From NCBI GenBank assembly GCA_030142905.1, contig JASJOG010000444.1, forward strand, positions 105,553-169,552: DNA of 64,000 bases, read 5' to 3'. How positions within the stretch are numbered: the stretch's first letter is position 1; each line of letters begins with the position of its first letter. Positions 45,751-56,253 of the stretch are shown here, one piece after another. The notes under the pieces were generated by a model. The model was not told where the DNA came from, did not search any database, and saw nothing but the letters and a program-made list of their open reading frames with translations. The DNA is from Heliopora coerulea (taxonomy: Eukaryota; Cnidaria; Anthozoa; Scleralcyonacea; Helioporidae). The position numbers were made by a program, and so were the translations under genes.

Positions 45751-46144
45751 GTCGCATTTAATCTAATGGTATTTCCGAGCACTAACACTCGCACTTTAAT
45801 TCGTTACACCCTAGATTAATGTAATTTGCTTTAACCAATAGCGCACTTGCTGTTAGTTTCCTGAGTGTGATCCCTGGTCGAAAGATATTTTGCTTTTTCG
45901 CCCTTTTGTTTTTTTCGTCCTTTTTTTTTTTTCAAAAACTATATAAACATATAATATAAATCTTTATCCAAAGCTTTACAGCTGACAAAGAAGTTTATGT
46001 ACGATTTAGGTTTTTATATAATATTTTCCGTAAAAGTATTTATATTAAAAAGACCTGTTATTTAAAAATAAACAAGACTTTGACAATAAAGGCATATGAG
46101 CATCGAAATTCTATTAGTAATATTCTTTTTGTCGCATTCTGCAG

Positions 46145-46192
46145 AGGTCGTCAAAGAAATTAAAGAAGAAACATCTGAAAGTACAAAAGCAG
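46145..46192 (+). CDS. 48-nt phase-1 microexon (type E)
   Basis: Acceptor cgcattctgcag and donor gtaaac flank 48 nt with phase-1 boundaries, encoding [E]VVKEIKEETSESTKA[G]. It lies only 279 bp before the second copy of the duplicated block. The window begins inside the first copy, so a related exon may sit just left of the window. The next predicted exon downstream in phase is the Death-domain exon, 7.7 kb away. Confidence 0.7.
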
Positions 46193-46470
46193 GTAAACAT
46201 TTGTTAGCAATACGTATAAATGTGGCGTTTATTTTCTGGCTATATAAGTATGCACAACTACAGTTGGTGGTTAACCTGGTATCCGTAACAAAGTCTTGCC
46301 ATTTTAAAGATAACTACCTCCCTTTAACTCAGCAAACCATTTTCTTGCATGTCAAAAGATTTTAAAATGTCGTGAATGTAAATGACCTATGACGATATCC
46401 CACATCTGATATTCACACTTCAGCAGCATGTTTTCCATTAAATAAATACAGCATGTTACGTAAACTGGTG

Positions 46471-48808
46471 TGATATAGTACTTCTTTGAAAAGACTATTG
46501 AAAAAACCTGTAGCGTTGCCGGTATCCCAGCATTTTTGTTACGGCTTCCAAAGGGTAAGGATACTTTTTCATTTACTTTTCCCGTGATAAAACTATTAGT
46601 AAAAATACTTCTGAACTTTTGAATGTTTGAATTAAATGTCATTGAGTTGGGCGCAAAAATGCCTTGACTTCTCCGCAAATTTAGACTTAGTTTCAGGAGT
46701 AGTTTTAGGAGTTGCTTTTCTTCGAAAAATTCAATTAAAAACAAAATAAGTGAATATACATGAATGTTAAGTAAGCATTCATGCGTTCATGGAGCAAAAC
46801 GAGATCAAAAGAAAATCTCACGAAAACAAAAATTGCTCAAAAATAACGAACAGAACGAACCAAATACTGTACAAAATAGTTTGCTTTTTTAGTAGAACTG
46901 TTGTTATCGGCCTTTGATTAAAACAACTTTAGCTTTGACCATCTTTACCAATCAATTGTTACCAATGTTATTCTAATATTCTATATTGTTTCCAAGATGT
47001 CTAAATCTCCATTAACTCTTTCCTTGCGGGAGCTCACCCCTTGACGAGTAAAGTCGTGTAGCGTAACTAAGAGTAAAAAACCACAACCAGAGGACAATTT
47101 GAAAAGGTAAAGAATACAACACAGACCGAAAATTGTCATCTTGTGACTTGATATTCAAGTTGGAACAAGAAACAGACAAGTTGAAAAACGGTAATATTTC
47201 GGCTTTATTTCAGAGTCATCATCAGACCAAGATGATGCAAAAATATTACCGTTTTTCAACTTGTCTGTTTCTTGTTCCAACTTGAATATCAAGTCACAAG
47301 ATGACAATTTTCGGCCTGTGTTTTATTCTTCGTAACTAAAAGTGAAATAATACAAGTTCTATCTTGCTGCAAAAGATTTAAGAACGTATCTTCTTGTTGG
47401 TCAACAAGTTGCGGACACGCAATAATATGACTCATAGGTAACTGTGGCAAATTCAACTTCCGTTCCGTTTATTTCGCCAATTTAGCTTTTCCAAACCACC
47501 CTATCATTGCAACATGTTTCATGTTGACAACAGTCATGTTTAACATGCTTTTAATTTTCTATCAGTACATTTTGTACCCTTACTCCGGTCATTTCTAAAG
47601 CTATACACCTAGTACGAGATGTTTAAATGATACCGAGGTTTAAGGTATATAACCACCTTATATCACCATTGGTGCATGAGGTTTTTGAAAACTAAGTTAG
47701 CAATGTTTGCAATTGACTAGTCTCCGTTGACATTTCGTTCCAGATATTTCCATTTTCTAGGGTATAAGTACGACAGATGTTTGGGTATGGTTGTAGGGAA
47801 TATCGAACGCTTCCAAACGAAATATTGATCACGATTGTGGCAGATTAAAGGTGGGGGGGATAGGGGGGATTTTGGGAACGTGCTAGCGGCTCCGCGCTTT
47901 TTTGTGCCTCGCACAATTTTTGGGGGCCTCGCGCTTTTTGATAATGATAATGATAATGTTATTTTACCCGGGAGCTCACATCACCGAAGTGTTTTTCAGT
48001 GAAGCCCTGATTATCAGTGGCGTGTATATAGGGAAGCAGGGGGGCGACCGCCCTCCGGCCGGAAATTTCCGTCAGAAAGTTTAGAGCTTGTCAGAAAATT
48101 TGAAGGAGGATACCTTACTATATTTCATTCGCTGAGAAGTCAAAAAACCTTCAGGACTAGAAATGTCAAAAATTGGACATTTGTAGATCATAGAAATGAT
48201 ACGATATTACGGTAAATGAAAATTTGAAACTACTTTAAACATCTTTTACCTAAACCGAATGTAGAAAACCGAATGTTTTCTTCTGAAATATGGCAACTGT
48301 CTGCCTATAAATTAGCATTAGAAAATTCATTCCTCGCGGTTCGTGTTGACAGGTGCCTAACAACGTAAAGTTTCGTCCAATAAACTTCAACGTTTTAACT
48401 TTGAAACAATGCGTTAATTAACGCACAGTGTACAGTCAGTTGCAAATGCAGTAGTACAAAATAGGAAAATCGTGTAATCAAAAGAGCCTATAAAATTGTT
48501 GGTAACATTTTGTGTCCTGAAAAGAAGCCAGTCAATGCTAGTTGGTTGGCGCCGCTGTGTCCGCGTACTACAGCCAAGGCTAGACTGCTATTACTAATTT
48601 TAAACTCTAAATGACTAATAAAAATGCATTTGCCGTTTGTTCAGGTAAACCGATTTAGGCTAACTCCTGTCGGAAATTTTTCAAATCTCGCCCCCCTTCC
48701 AGAAATTGTTATATACGCCGCTGCTGCTGATTATTATTATTATTATTGTTATTATTGTTATTATGTTTCTATTAACCAGTTCATATTCTGGTCATTATTC
48801 CCTCCCAT
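46471..48808. repeat. Duplicated 2.3-kb block, copy 2
   Basis: Pairs with 1-2307 in the same orientation. It differs by a 256-bp hairpin insertion (47075-47330), absence of the LINE 3' fragment in its TTA tract, a shorter G tract and scattered substitutions. It ends at ccctccca, where PLE sequence begins. A short minus-strand ORF with NRDQYFVWKRSIFPTTIPKH is shared with copy 1 but has no known domain. Confidence 0.88.
47075..47330. mobile_element. 256-bp hairpin insertion (solo PLE terminal repeat pair)
   Basis: Absent from copy 1 of the duplicated block. It is flanked by cgtaactaagagt (47062-47074) and cgtaactaaaagt (47331-47343), a 13-bp target duplication with one mismatch. Arms 47110-47198 and 47240-47330 are inverted repeats of about 90 bp with aacttgtctgtttcttgttc inside, separated by about 41 nt. 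The junction holds a minus-strand hammerhead-like motif: CTGATGA (47225-47219), T linker, GACTCT, loop, AAAGCC, GAAA. A relative of one arm lies at 59755-59835. Confidence 0.88.
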
Positions 48809-49361
48809 AGTCCTATTTTCTCCTTATCTTGGAACCCAAGGAGAAAATATTGTTAAGTCATGTTTAAAGAAATTACACCGATGTTTTATAAGACCGGTTA
48901 AATTTGTAGTAATTTATGACACTAAAAAGATCGCATTTTTCACATCCAACAAAGACAAAATTCCTCCTTTAGTCCGTTCTAACGCCATTTACCAAATAAC
49001 CTGTCCTGGTTGCGGCTATTCTTACATTGGAAAAACCGAAAGATGCCTCAAAACAAGACTCCATGAACATGCCACTAAACATGACACGAGTGCAGTAGGA
49101 GAACACTTTTTAGAATGCAAGAACGCACAAGATACTGTCACACTTAACATAACAGACTTGACTGACAAAACACTTCCTCAGATACGCGTTTCCAAATTAT
49201 CTAATCTCATCGTTAACAACTACAAAATACTATATGCTAACAATTCACTTAACAAAAACCGACTTTTACTAATGGAAGCACTCTTCATCAAATCTCTAAA
49301 ACCAGAACTTAACGTAGGACTCAAAGCCAGCAAAGAACTCTCATTATTTGACCTTACATAA
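48809..49361 (+). pseudogene. Penelope-like element, GIY-YIG C-terminal part
   Basis: The frame ends with a GIY-YIG endonuclease. NAIYQITCPGCGYSYIGKTE supplies the CxxC pair and the YIG motif, RCLKTRLHEHATKHD supplies the Arg, and AVGEHFLECKN follows. A C-terminal helix has LLLMEALFIKSLKPELNVG. The reverse transcriptase part is missing. The open frame starting at 48624 runs in from the duplicated block, so its first 60 residues are not PLE. In PLEs this nuclease nicks target DNA for reverse transcription. A hammerhead-like hairpin follows 170 bp downstream. Confidence 0.85.
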
Positions 49362-49532
49362 CACATTAATCATTCACACTCTAATTTCTTCCGCCTACAC
49401 ATTCTCATTAATTGACCTGACATAACACTTCACTCATTCACACTCCAATTTCTTTCGTCACACATTCTTCCTGTATGATGTCACCACGCTTGTGCCTATA
49501 TATTGACCTAGGTCTAGCTTGTGTAAATTAGT

Positions 49533-49561
49533 ATGATGATGAATTTGTAATAAATTCGAAA
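49533..49561 (+). ncRNA. Hammerhead-like hairpin after the PLE ORF
   Basis: ATGATGA (core first base is A, not C), T linker, perfect stem GAATTT/AAATTC with loop GTAAT, then GAAA. The layout is the same as at 52831. One linker base beyond the canonical core and the changed first base make catalysis doubtful. Confidence 0.5.
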
Positions 49562-49586
49562 TATTACTATTGAACACTGTGTCCAC

Positions 49587-50128
49587 TTGCTTTTCTCAAA
49601 TTTTGAGTTCAAGATGGAACTGATACTCGGAGTATGTTTTCTACTTTATTTTCTTAAATTATCGGCTGGAAGTGGAAAGAGTTCGGGTACATGGCGAAGA
49701 TCGATAAGCAGCACTTGCGGAGAATGTGTGTTAAGCTTACCACCGCGAGAAGACACAAGTGTATTGCCCCATGTACACGCAAGGAAGTTGATACTCGGAT
49801 CCTTTTACATTTGCTAGATGTTGTGAGCTGCGGACATCACAAAATCTTGATTGAAACAAACGACACAGATGTCGTAGCTCTAGCTGTATCTAATATGCGA
49901 GATATTCCAGCTCGAGAAAAGTGGGTTGTCTTTGGCGTCGGTAAACATCTGAGATACTTGGCAATACACAACATCGTTCGACAGTTGGGGCCACAGAGGG
50001 CCAAAGTACTGGCAATGTTCCATGCCATAGATGGATGTGACTCATTCTCATTCTTCGCCGGGAAACCAAAAAAGAGTGGGATACCTGAAAGGTCTGTCCT
50101 GCTGCAACAGACGTATTTCTGGATTTGA
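49587..50128 (+). pseudogene. Fragment of a multicopy invertebrate gene family of unknown function
   Basis: The frame at 49691-50128 contains RKEVDTRILLHLLDVVSCGH, ETNDTDVVALAVS, VVFGVGKHLRYLAIHNIV and FHAIDGCDSFSFF. I recognise this pattern (conserved E.DTR, D.TDV and GCD) from many cnidarian and other invertebrate uncharacterised proteins that occur in repeats. The acidic residues suggest a nuclease-like fold, but I cannot name the function. The frame is lost after GKPKKSG. Downstream frames at 50125-50449 may be its continuation, shifted. It lies between two PLEs. Confidence 0.5.
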
Positions 50129-50529
50129 GTTCAATGCCTAATCGAATTACCGATGCAAGTATGTCTGTCAGTGAGAGGTTTGTGGTGATTCTCTACCATA
50201 GAACCAGTGTTTTCAATCAAGTCAACCAAGCTAGACAAGACCTCTTCTCCAAACGATCCTGCACTCTGGGAAACATTTCTCAAAAATCAGCCGCGCTTCT
50301 ACAACACACTGTGCTTATCTGTTACCAGGCTGGTCACATATGAGGATAGGTGCTCATTAGGCAACCAACTCTGCCAAGCCTTGCGAAATGGGGACGGCAG
50401 AAAGATAGACAATCATCGAAGGCATACTGGACAATCTTGGCTCAGGTAAAGGACACCTACTACGAGCTGATCCATTGTGGTTGGAAGAAAGGATGTTGAG
50501 GTCAATGTAAACGCTACAAAGCAAGCCTA

Positions 50530-51360
50530 AACTCTACAGCTTTGTGCAGTTGTAGTGGACACTGCCAGTAAACATTTGAAGAAAGAATTGTAACGAACTG
50601 TAGCAATTTGCTAATGGGATAAATGCACTACTCTAGGTTACCCGTTGTGCTTATAATCACATTTTGCAAATTTAGAAGAATGTGTACGAGTCCAATTTTG
50701 TTTTTGACTGTAACTCATAATTAGTCATGCAAAACATCATAAGTTAGTATAAACGCCTGAAAATACGCAAAAGATATGCAAACTGCTTAGTTAAGTCTGG
50801 TTTTCATGTAGTTGTAGTTGTTGTAATTCAGACAGCGATTGTCGCCGATTAACTCTTGCAACAATTACGACTTAGTGGAAACGCAAGTCGTAATTGTTGT
50901 AACTCTATCGGCGATCAACCGATTTCTCCCGTCCATTGTGCATTTCAAGAAGGAAAGGGAGGAGATCGAAGAACGGCGAAGAAAATTGTTGCTGGTTGCA
51001 CTCTGTTTATTTTGAAGCTGCCAATGCCCCAGCTGGTTTATGCACCCGGCTTCAAGTGAAACTTATTCGATGGGATAAACCTCATCTCTTCTCCTAAGAA
51101 GAAAAGCGGCATTCAATTTTCTATATTCTTAGTTTATGATGTTTCTTGGGTGGAAATTGTCGTGGGATACAAAATCGCTGATTTCGTATTTCGGTCTTCT
51201 CTCTGCCGGGCTATGAAGAAGAGGACGTAAAAAAGTGTGAGGACGTGTGACAACTGGTGTTATGAGTAGGTGGAATGTGGTCGCCATCGATCGAAACATT
51301 TTTCTGATGACAACTGCGTTGATTTGCTGAATTCGTATTGTTCGAAAGAACGAATAACCA
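50530..51360. other. No gene seen; inverted repeat near 50855-50920
   Basis: acaattacgact...ttgcaacaa-type phrases appear in both orientations around 50862-50917, a short imperfect hairpin. No domain-bearing frame was recognised. Confidence 0.5.
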
Positions 51361-51369
51361 GTGTGTCCA

Positions 51370-52728
51370 AGACTTAAACATAGAGAACCCAGCACACCAC
51401 CTCCTCTTAGATCTATAGTTTCTTCCATCGGCTCCTATAACTACAACCTATCTAAATACTTATGCACGTTACTCAACCCTATTATTCCTAATGACCACAC
51501 TACTAAAGACTCTCTTTCTTTTGTCAATGAAATCCACAACCAAGACATTAACAACAAATACATTGTATCATTTGACGCTCACCATCCTAACTTCAACATG
51601 AACAGAAACGACCTCAAACAACTATTCACTATCGCTACATCACAAACGCATTTTTTATTCAACGGACTGTTTTATGACCAAATTGACGGGGTTGCAATGG
51701 GTTCCCCATTAGCACCAGTATTTGCCAATCTCTTCATGGGCTATCATGAAGGGAATTGGATTACCAATTACGACGGACCTAACTTATTATTTTACAGGCG
51801 CTATGTAGACGATATATTTTGTGTTTTCAATAACGATACCGACGCCTTATCGTTTTTTAATTATTTAAACTTACAACACAATAACATCAGATTTACTCTT
51901 GAAAAAGAACAAGACAACAAACTACCATTCTTAGACATACGCATCACAAAAGACGCTAATTCAGAAACATCCACGACTTCTATCTTTCACAAGAAAACTT
52001 ACACCGGACTCTTAATGAATTTTCTCAGTTTCACATCACACAATTACAAAACAGGACTAATAAAAACTCTTCTCGACCGCACACCCAAAATTAACAACAC
52101 ATCCACTGGCTACCAACGTGACGTGAACGCATTGACACATTAAAACGCAATTAAAACGCCTTTTCACTTCATTGACAAAGTCATCAAATCACACAACGAC
52201 ACCAACAACTCGGACCCATCAAACTATACTTGTCAACCTACTACGACCAAACCCAACACCTACTATTTTAAACTACCTTACATCGGCTTTTACTCACAAA
52301 TTACTGAACGGAAACAACGGAATCTCGTTAAACGCTTTTGTATTGACTTAGATCTCAAAATAGTTTACTGTTCTTTCAAAATAAAAAATTCCTTTAGCTT
52401 CAAAGATCCCATTCCATCTCTCCTTAAATCATGTGTGGTCTATGAATTCTCTTGTGTGGGATGTAATTCTCGCTATATTGGCGAAACCACTTGCCATCTA
52501 TCCACACGGATTAAGGAGCACACCACTTCCGACAAAAACTCACGCGTCTTTTAACACTTCCTCGCTTCACCTCAATGCAAATCTAACTTCACACCATCAT
52601 GCTTTCGTGTCCTAGACACTGCTAACTCTCCTTTTTCATTAAAACTCAAAGAAGCACTTTACATTAAGAAACTTAAACCAGACCTTAATAAACAGATACA
52701 CCACCTTAACACCGTTTTCAACTTGTAA
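51370..52728 (+). pseudogene. Penelope-like element: RT plus GIY-YIG
   Basis: The RT frame at 51361-52143 contains RSIVSSIGSYNYNLSKYLC, VSFDAHHPNFNMNRNDLKQL, where a piece between motif A and the next helix is deleted, then DGVAMGSPLAPVFANLFMG and the catalytic box FYRRYVDDIFCVF. After a stop at 52141 another frame continues to the GIY-YIG domain: VVYEFSCVGCNSRYIGETTC, then LSTRIKEHTTSDKN. A stop and shift near 52555 precede the C-terminal ALYIKKLKPDLN. The RT-then-GIY-YIG order is diagnostic of PLEs. This copy has all domains but an internal deletion and two frame breaks. Confidence 0.9.
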
Positions 52729-52830
52729 ATATTTTCCGCCTTCTCAACATTGTAATTTAATATCCATATCACTTGGCATGTTATGAATATATATCCTATT
52801 GTAAATTATAATTAGATCTCTTCCACGGTA

Positions 52831-52856
52831 CTGAAGATGGCATAAGTATGCCGAAA
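52831..52856 (+). ncRNA. Hammerhead-like hairpin after the PLE ORF
   Basis: CTGAAGA (fits CUGANGA), T linker, stem GGCAT with loop AAGT and ATGCC, then GAAA. It lies 103 nt after the PLE coding end, as expected for the ribozyme motif reported in PLE terminal repeats. The extra linker base, also present in the other copies here, is not in the canonical ribozyme, so activity is uncertain. A CATG that could form stem III with the CATG after GAAA lies at 52777-52780. Confidence 0.55.
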
Positions 52857-52879
52857 CATGTTCACCATTAAAAAATTTG

Positions 52880-53871
52880 TCGTTTATTTGAAATGTCTGA
52901 AAACTGTTTAGTTGTGTAGTTGCTGTTGTGCATAGATGTACTTTTATTTCGTTTTAATTTTCATGTTTGTTGTATTTCAATTTGGAATTGACTTTATATT
53001 AAATTCCATTTATTTTATTTTTTTATGAAAAAAATAAATAAATAAAAAGGCCATCAAGTGAAACGGACTACGTTATTATACCCTTATCCAGGATTGTAAC
53101 TTGAGAAACGCGTGGCATAACTCAAGAACAATCTTGGAACGAGCACAATAACGAGACGTGTTCGTGGAGGTGATCACAAAGCGGATTGTGACTGCATCAG
53201 AAAAGAAGGAAAATTAGGCTTGAGCTGCAGAGAAAACTCTGTCTAAAGGAGGGAAGGCAGCACTTGCTGAAATGCAAGTAGTTTTTGGTCCTGTCGAAAA
53301 ACGTCTTACAATTCACAAATAACTATCTTTGATCAAACTTCTCAAGCTGTTAAAAGTAACTCACTGAACATTTACAGTGTCATAAGAGCACTGTCAATTC
53401 AGTACCATACCTGCGCAAGGGTTTTTAGAGGTTCGGTGTTTAAGAAGGTAAAGGAGTCCTCTGTGGTTACCCTTTTTACAGATGAAAGCTATAGTAACAC
53501 GCACATCAGTTTGTGTAAAACAAAATGTTAGATAATCAGTATTTTAGTACATTTTATATTAATTTTTCTGATACGATGGTTGTGATTCGTGACCTTGAAA
53601 TTGGCCCAAGATTTGCCCTCAGATATTTTGGAGGTGGACAAAATCTGGCCAACTTCCTCCGGCAACATTGAACCCTAGAGTTCACCTGTTATGGCTGGTA
53701 AATAATTATAACGCCTGAGCAAATGTACAAAATTAAATGTGGGTGAGGGAAATTGCTTCGATGCTAACTGGATGTGACAAGTAAACTAGAGAAACTTTAC
53801 ACTTTAGACTTGTACATACTATAAAATAATGCTATTAACTCTTATCCTTTTGATTCCTATCTTGGCATCAG
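52880..53871. other. No gene seen (probable intron)
   Basis: AT-rich. The last 40 bases form a strong polypyrimidine tract ending catcag, the acceptor of the Death-domain exon. Confidence 0.55.
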
Positions 53872-54153
53872 GAAGCAGCAAAGAAAAGTTGACAATCCGT
53901 GATCTCAACGCAGCAGTCTATGAGACAATCTGTAAAGAGTTGAACAAGCCAATTCATGGTAGAGATTACAAAGCTTTAGCTGGACAATTGGGATATACCG
54001 CTGTCGAGTTAAAGACGTTTCAACTGCGACAAGATCCAGCTGATGCTTTACTGTCCCACTGGTATACGAAGTCTTACAACAATATTAACAAGTTGATTAA
54101 GATCTTGAAGAAGATGGAAAGGCATGACCTCGTCAAGATACTGGAAGCGCAAG
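53872..54153 (+). CDS. Death-domain exon (282 nt, phase 1-1)
   Basis: It encodes 94 residues of a Death domain: LTIRDLNAAVYETICKELN, then KALAGQLGYTAVELKTFQL, PADALLSHWYTK and NINKLIKILKKMERHDLVKI. The LA..LG and ..LL..W patterns are the core of the fold, which mediates homotypic binding in immune and cell-death signalling. The acceptor is at 53870-53871 and the donor gtaatt at 54154. An upstream ATG at 53829 would add an apparent signal peptide (MLLTLILLIPILASG), but that stretch is the intronic polypyrimidine tract, so I reject it as coding. Phase and strand match all upstream microexons. Confidence 0.85.
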
Positions 54154-54307
54154 GTAATTTTTGTCTTTTCAATTAAGTTAGCTAATAAGATTAAATTGGA
54201 TTGTGTATACTCCAGGCAGAGCCGTACCATGTTAGTAATTTGCCTGGGACAAATTTTGTTAAAGGCGCCCTCTCGCTGCTCTCTAACGCACTCGAAGCTC
54301 CTTATAT

Positions 54308-56253
54308 TGTAATAATTGTATGCCTCTAATGGGTACAACCGGAATACAACTAAACGAGGCATCCGATGACTTTGTCAATCGTACTTTCATTGAAGACATT
54401 GCCAAGAGGATGAAACAACGTAATAAAAAAAAGACAAGAGCGTTGATAGACCTGGAAATCGACCAGGAGATAGCGATAGCAATGACGGATATGCAACTAA
54501 GGATATAAGTGGAGATAAAAAGGCAAATAGAGGTGAAGATGAAGAGGAGAAGAAGAAAGAGAAGGAGAAGAAGGCGAAGGAGGAGAAGGAGGTGGACGAG
54601 TTCGGATTCAAGACAATACGAAAAAGATTCATGGTTTTTTGGATGATAGAATGATGCAAGCTGTTAAAAGACAAATGTTAGAAGTCGGCTCGTATGACGA
54701 TGATCAATTGAACAAGGTCTGGTTAGTGCTTAATGACGTAGCTGGCCAATCCATTTTTTATGATATTCACTCAATCTTCTTGAGACTGCAGTCTTTGTTC
54801 GTCCTGGTTGTTGCTCTTGACAAAGAACTTGCTGATGAAGCTAAGCCGTTGTTTGCCGAACAAGGAACGAACCCGATGCCGATAGAGAATTATTTGGTGG
54901 AGACCAACCTTGACTATGCATATAGGTGGATGTCAGCTCTCCGTAACATCTATCAGTGCAATAGACACCATGTGGGTACTACTGAATTTGATCAACCTGC
55001 AGCCATCTTGGTGTTCACTAAGTCTGATTTGGTTACCAGTGAAGAACAAGTGAAAAAAGCGAAGGAAAACGTTTTGAACAGCTTCGCTAAATATGGTTAT
55101 CGAGCCCATATTGTAGACACTTTTGTCATTGATAACACCTCTTCCAAACTTTCCCAGTTTGAGAAACTTCGACAAAAGATTTTCGAAAGCTCGCAAGTTA
55201 TTCTAAAATATCAAGGTAAATTTCCCATTAACTGGCTCAAGTTGGAACGTAGTCTTGCTGAAGTGATGAAATCAAAGCCATATATAACACATAATGATGT
55301 AGAAAAAGTGGGAAAAGACTCTCAGGTGGTCGACAAGTTGTCGGAAGCAATTGAAACCCTTCACCACCAGAATGTTGTCATGCATTTCCCTGACGATGAC
55401 AAAGCAAGCAGTCTCGTGGTCCTTGATCTACAGTGGCTAATCAAACTATTTACTCAAATAAAAAATGTGCTACCAAGTGATAGGCGAGCTCCAACCCATG
55501 CTACGTTCTGGGAGCAACTGAAAGATCGTGGTCAGTTATCTAAAAAATTGCTTCGTAAAGTACTCGAGGAACATGGGGAACACATGGAAGCTCTTACGAG
55601 AATGATGGAAATGGTGAATTTGATATGCCCTTGGGATAAAGAAACTTGGCTGGTTCCATCAATGGCTGAACTTGGCAAGGCAAGAAGAGAAGTAGATTAC
55701 CAGCTGAAAAAATGCTGTATTCTCTCCTTGTACATAGATTTCGAAGGTGGCTACATTCCTCTTGGTTTGTTCACGCGTCTGCTTGTGATCCTCATTCTTA
55801 AGAACAAGATTTACTTTCGTGATGTTCCGCGTCTTTCCAGTTATTCCAGTCTTTTGCCGGTGGAAGATGATGACGTGAAATTTTATGTTATCATCGTCCA
55901 ACATGTGTCAAGAATTCAAGCAGCTTTGAGTACTAATGGCTACCAAATTACAAACGAGGAGTTGGCGAAGATTGCATTGAAGTTGAAGTCCTCCCTCAGT
56001 GATGCTGTAGAGAAAATTCGTCCTAAAGTCTGACTACAAAGGCTTGAAGTATCAGTTTGCTGTAAAATGTAAATGTGGCCATGAAGAGGACAAACGATGC
56101 GCTCGACATCAATTAGAGGATTGCTCCGGCAAAGACTGCTCTCACTTCGTGCCTCTTGATGATTTTCATGGTACGCGTCGATGTTCTCTCAGCTGTGAGT
56201 TTCTCGATGACGAAATGGCCGGACCTTGGATAAATAGAAAAAGTGAAAGTTAA
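54308..56253 (+). pseudogene. Roc-COR (ROCO) GTPase region, with three apparent frameshifts
   Basis: The first part (about 54308-54430) has TTGIQLNEASDDFVNR, likely the switch I region. A Lys/Glu-rich linker in another frame ends EVDEFGFKTIRK. The long frame (from about 54643 to 56033) has the G3 motif LNDVAGQSIFYDIHSIF and G4 AILVFTKSDLV, then the COR domain with WLKLERSLAEV, ISH-like ITHNDVEKV and SSLVVLDLQWLIKLF. A Cys-rich tail (56044-56253) has CKCGHEEDKRCARH and CSGKDCSHFVPLDDFHG. Frame changes fall at an A8 run (54425-54432), a T6 run (54635-54640) and near 56027. No P-loop GxxxxGK[ST] is visible in any frame from 54155 on. ROCO proteins are GTP-dependent scaffolds; here it may be decayed, or the breaks may be assembly errors. 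Confidence 0.8.

Noticed and set aside
53829..53871. Signal peptide of a secreted Death-domain protein
   Set aside because: The hydrophobic codons are an intronic polypyrimidine tract ending in a phase-correct acceptor.
54181..54310. P-loop of the Roc domain upstream of switch I
   Set aside because: A phrase with LSLLSNALEAP vaguely resembles the sequence after a P-loop, but no GxxxxGK[ST] is present in any frame.
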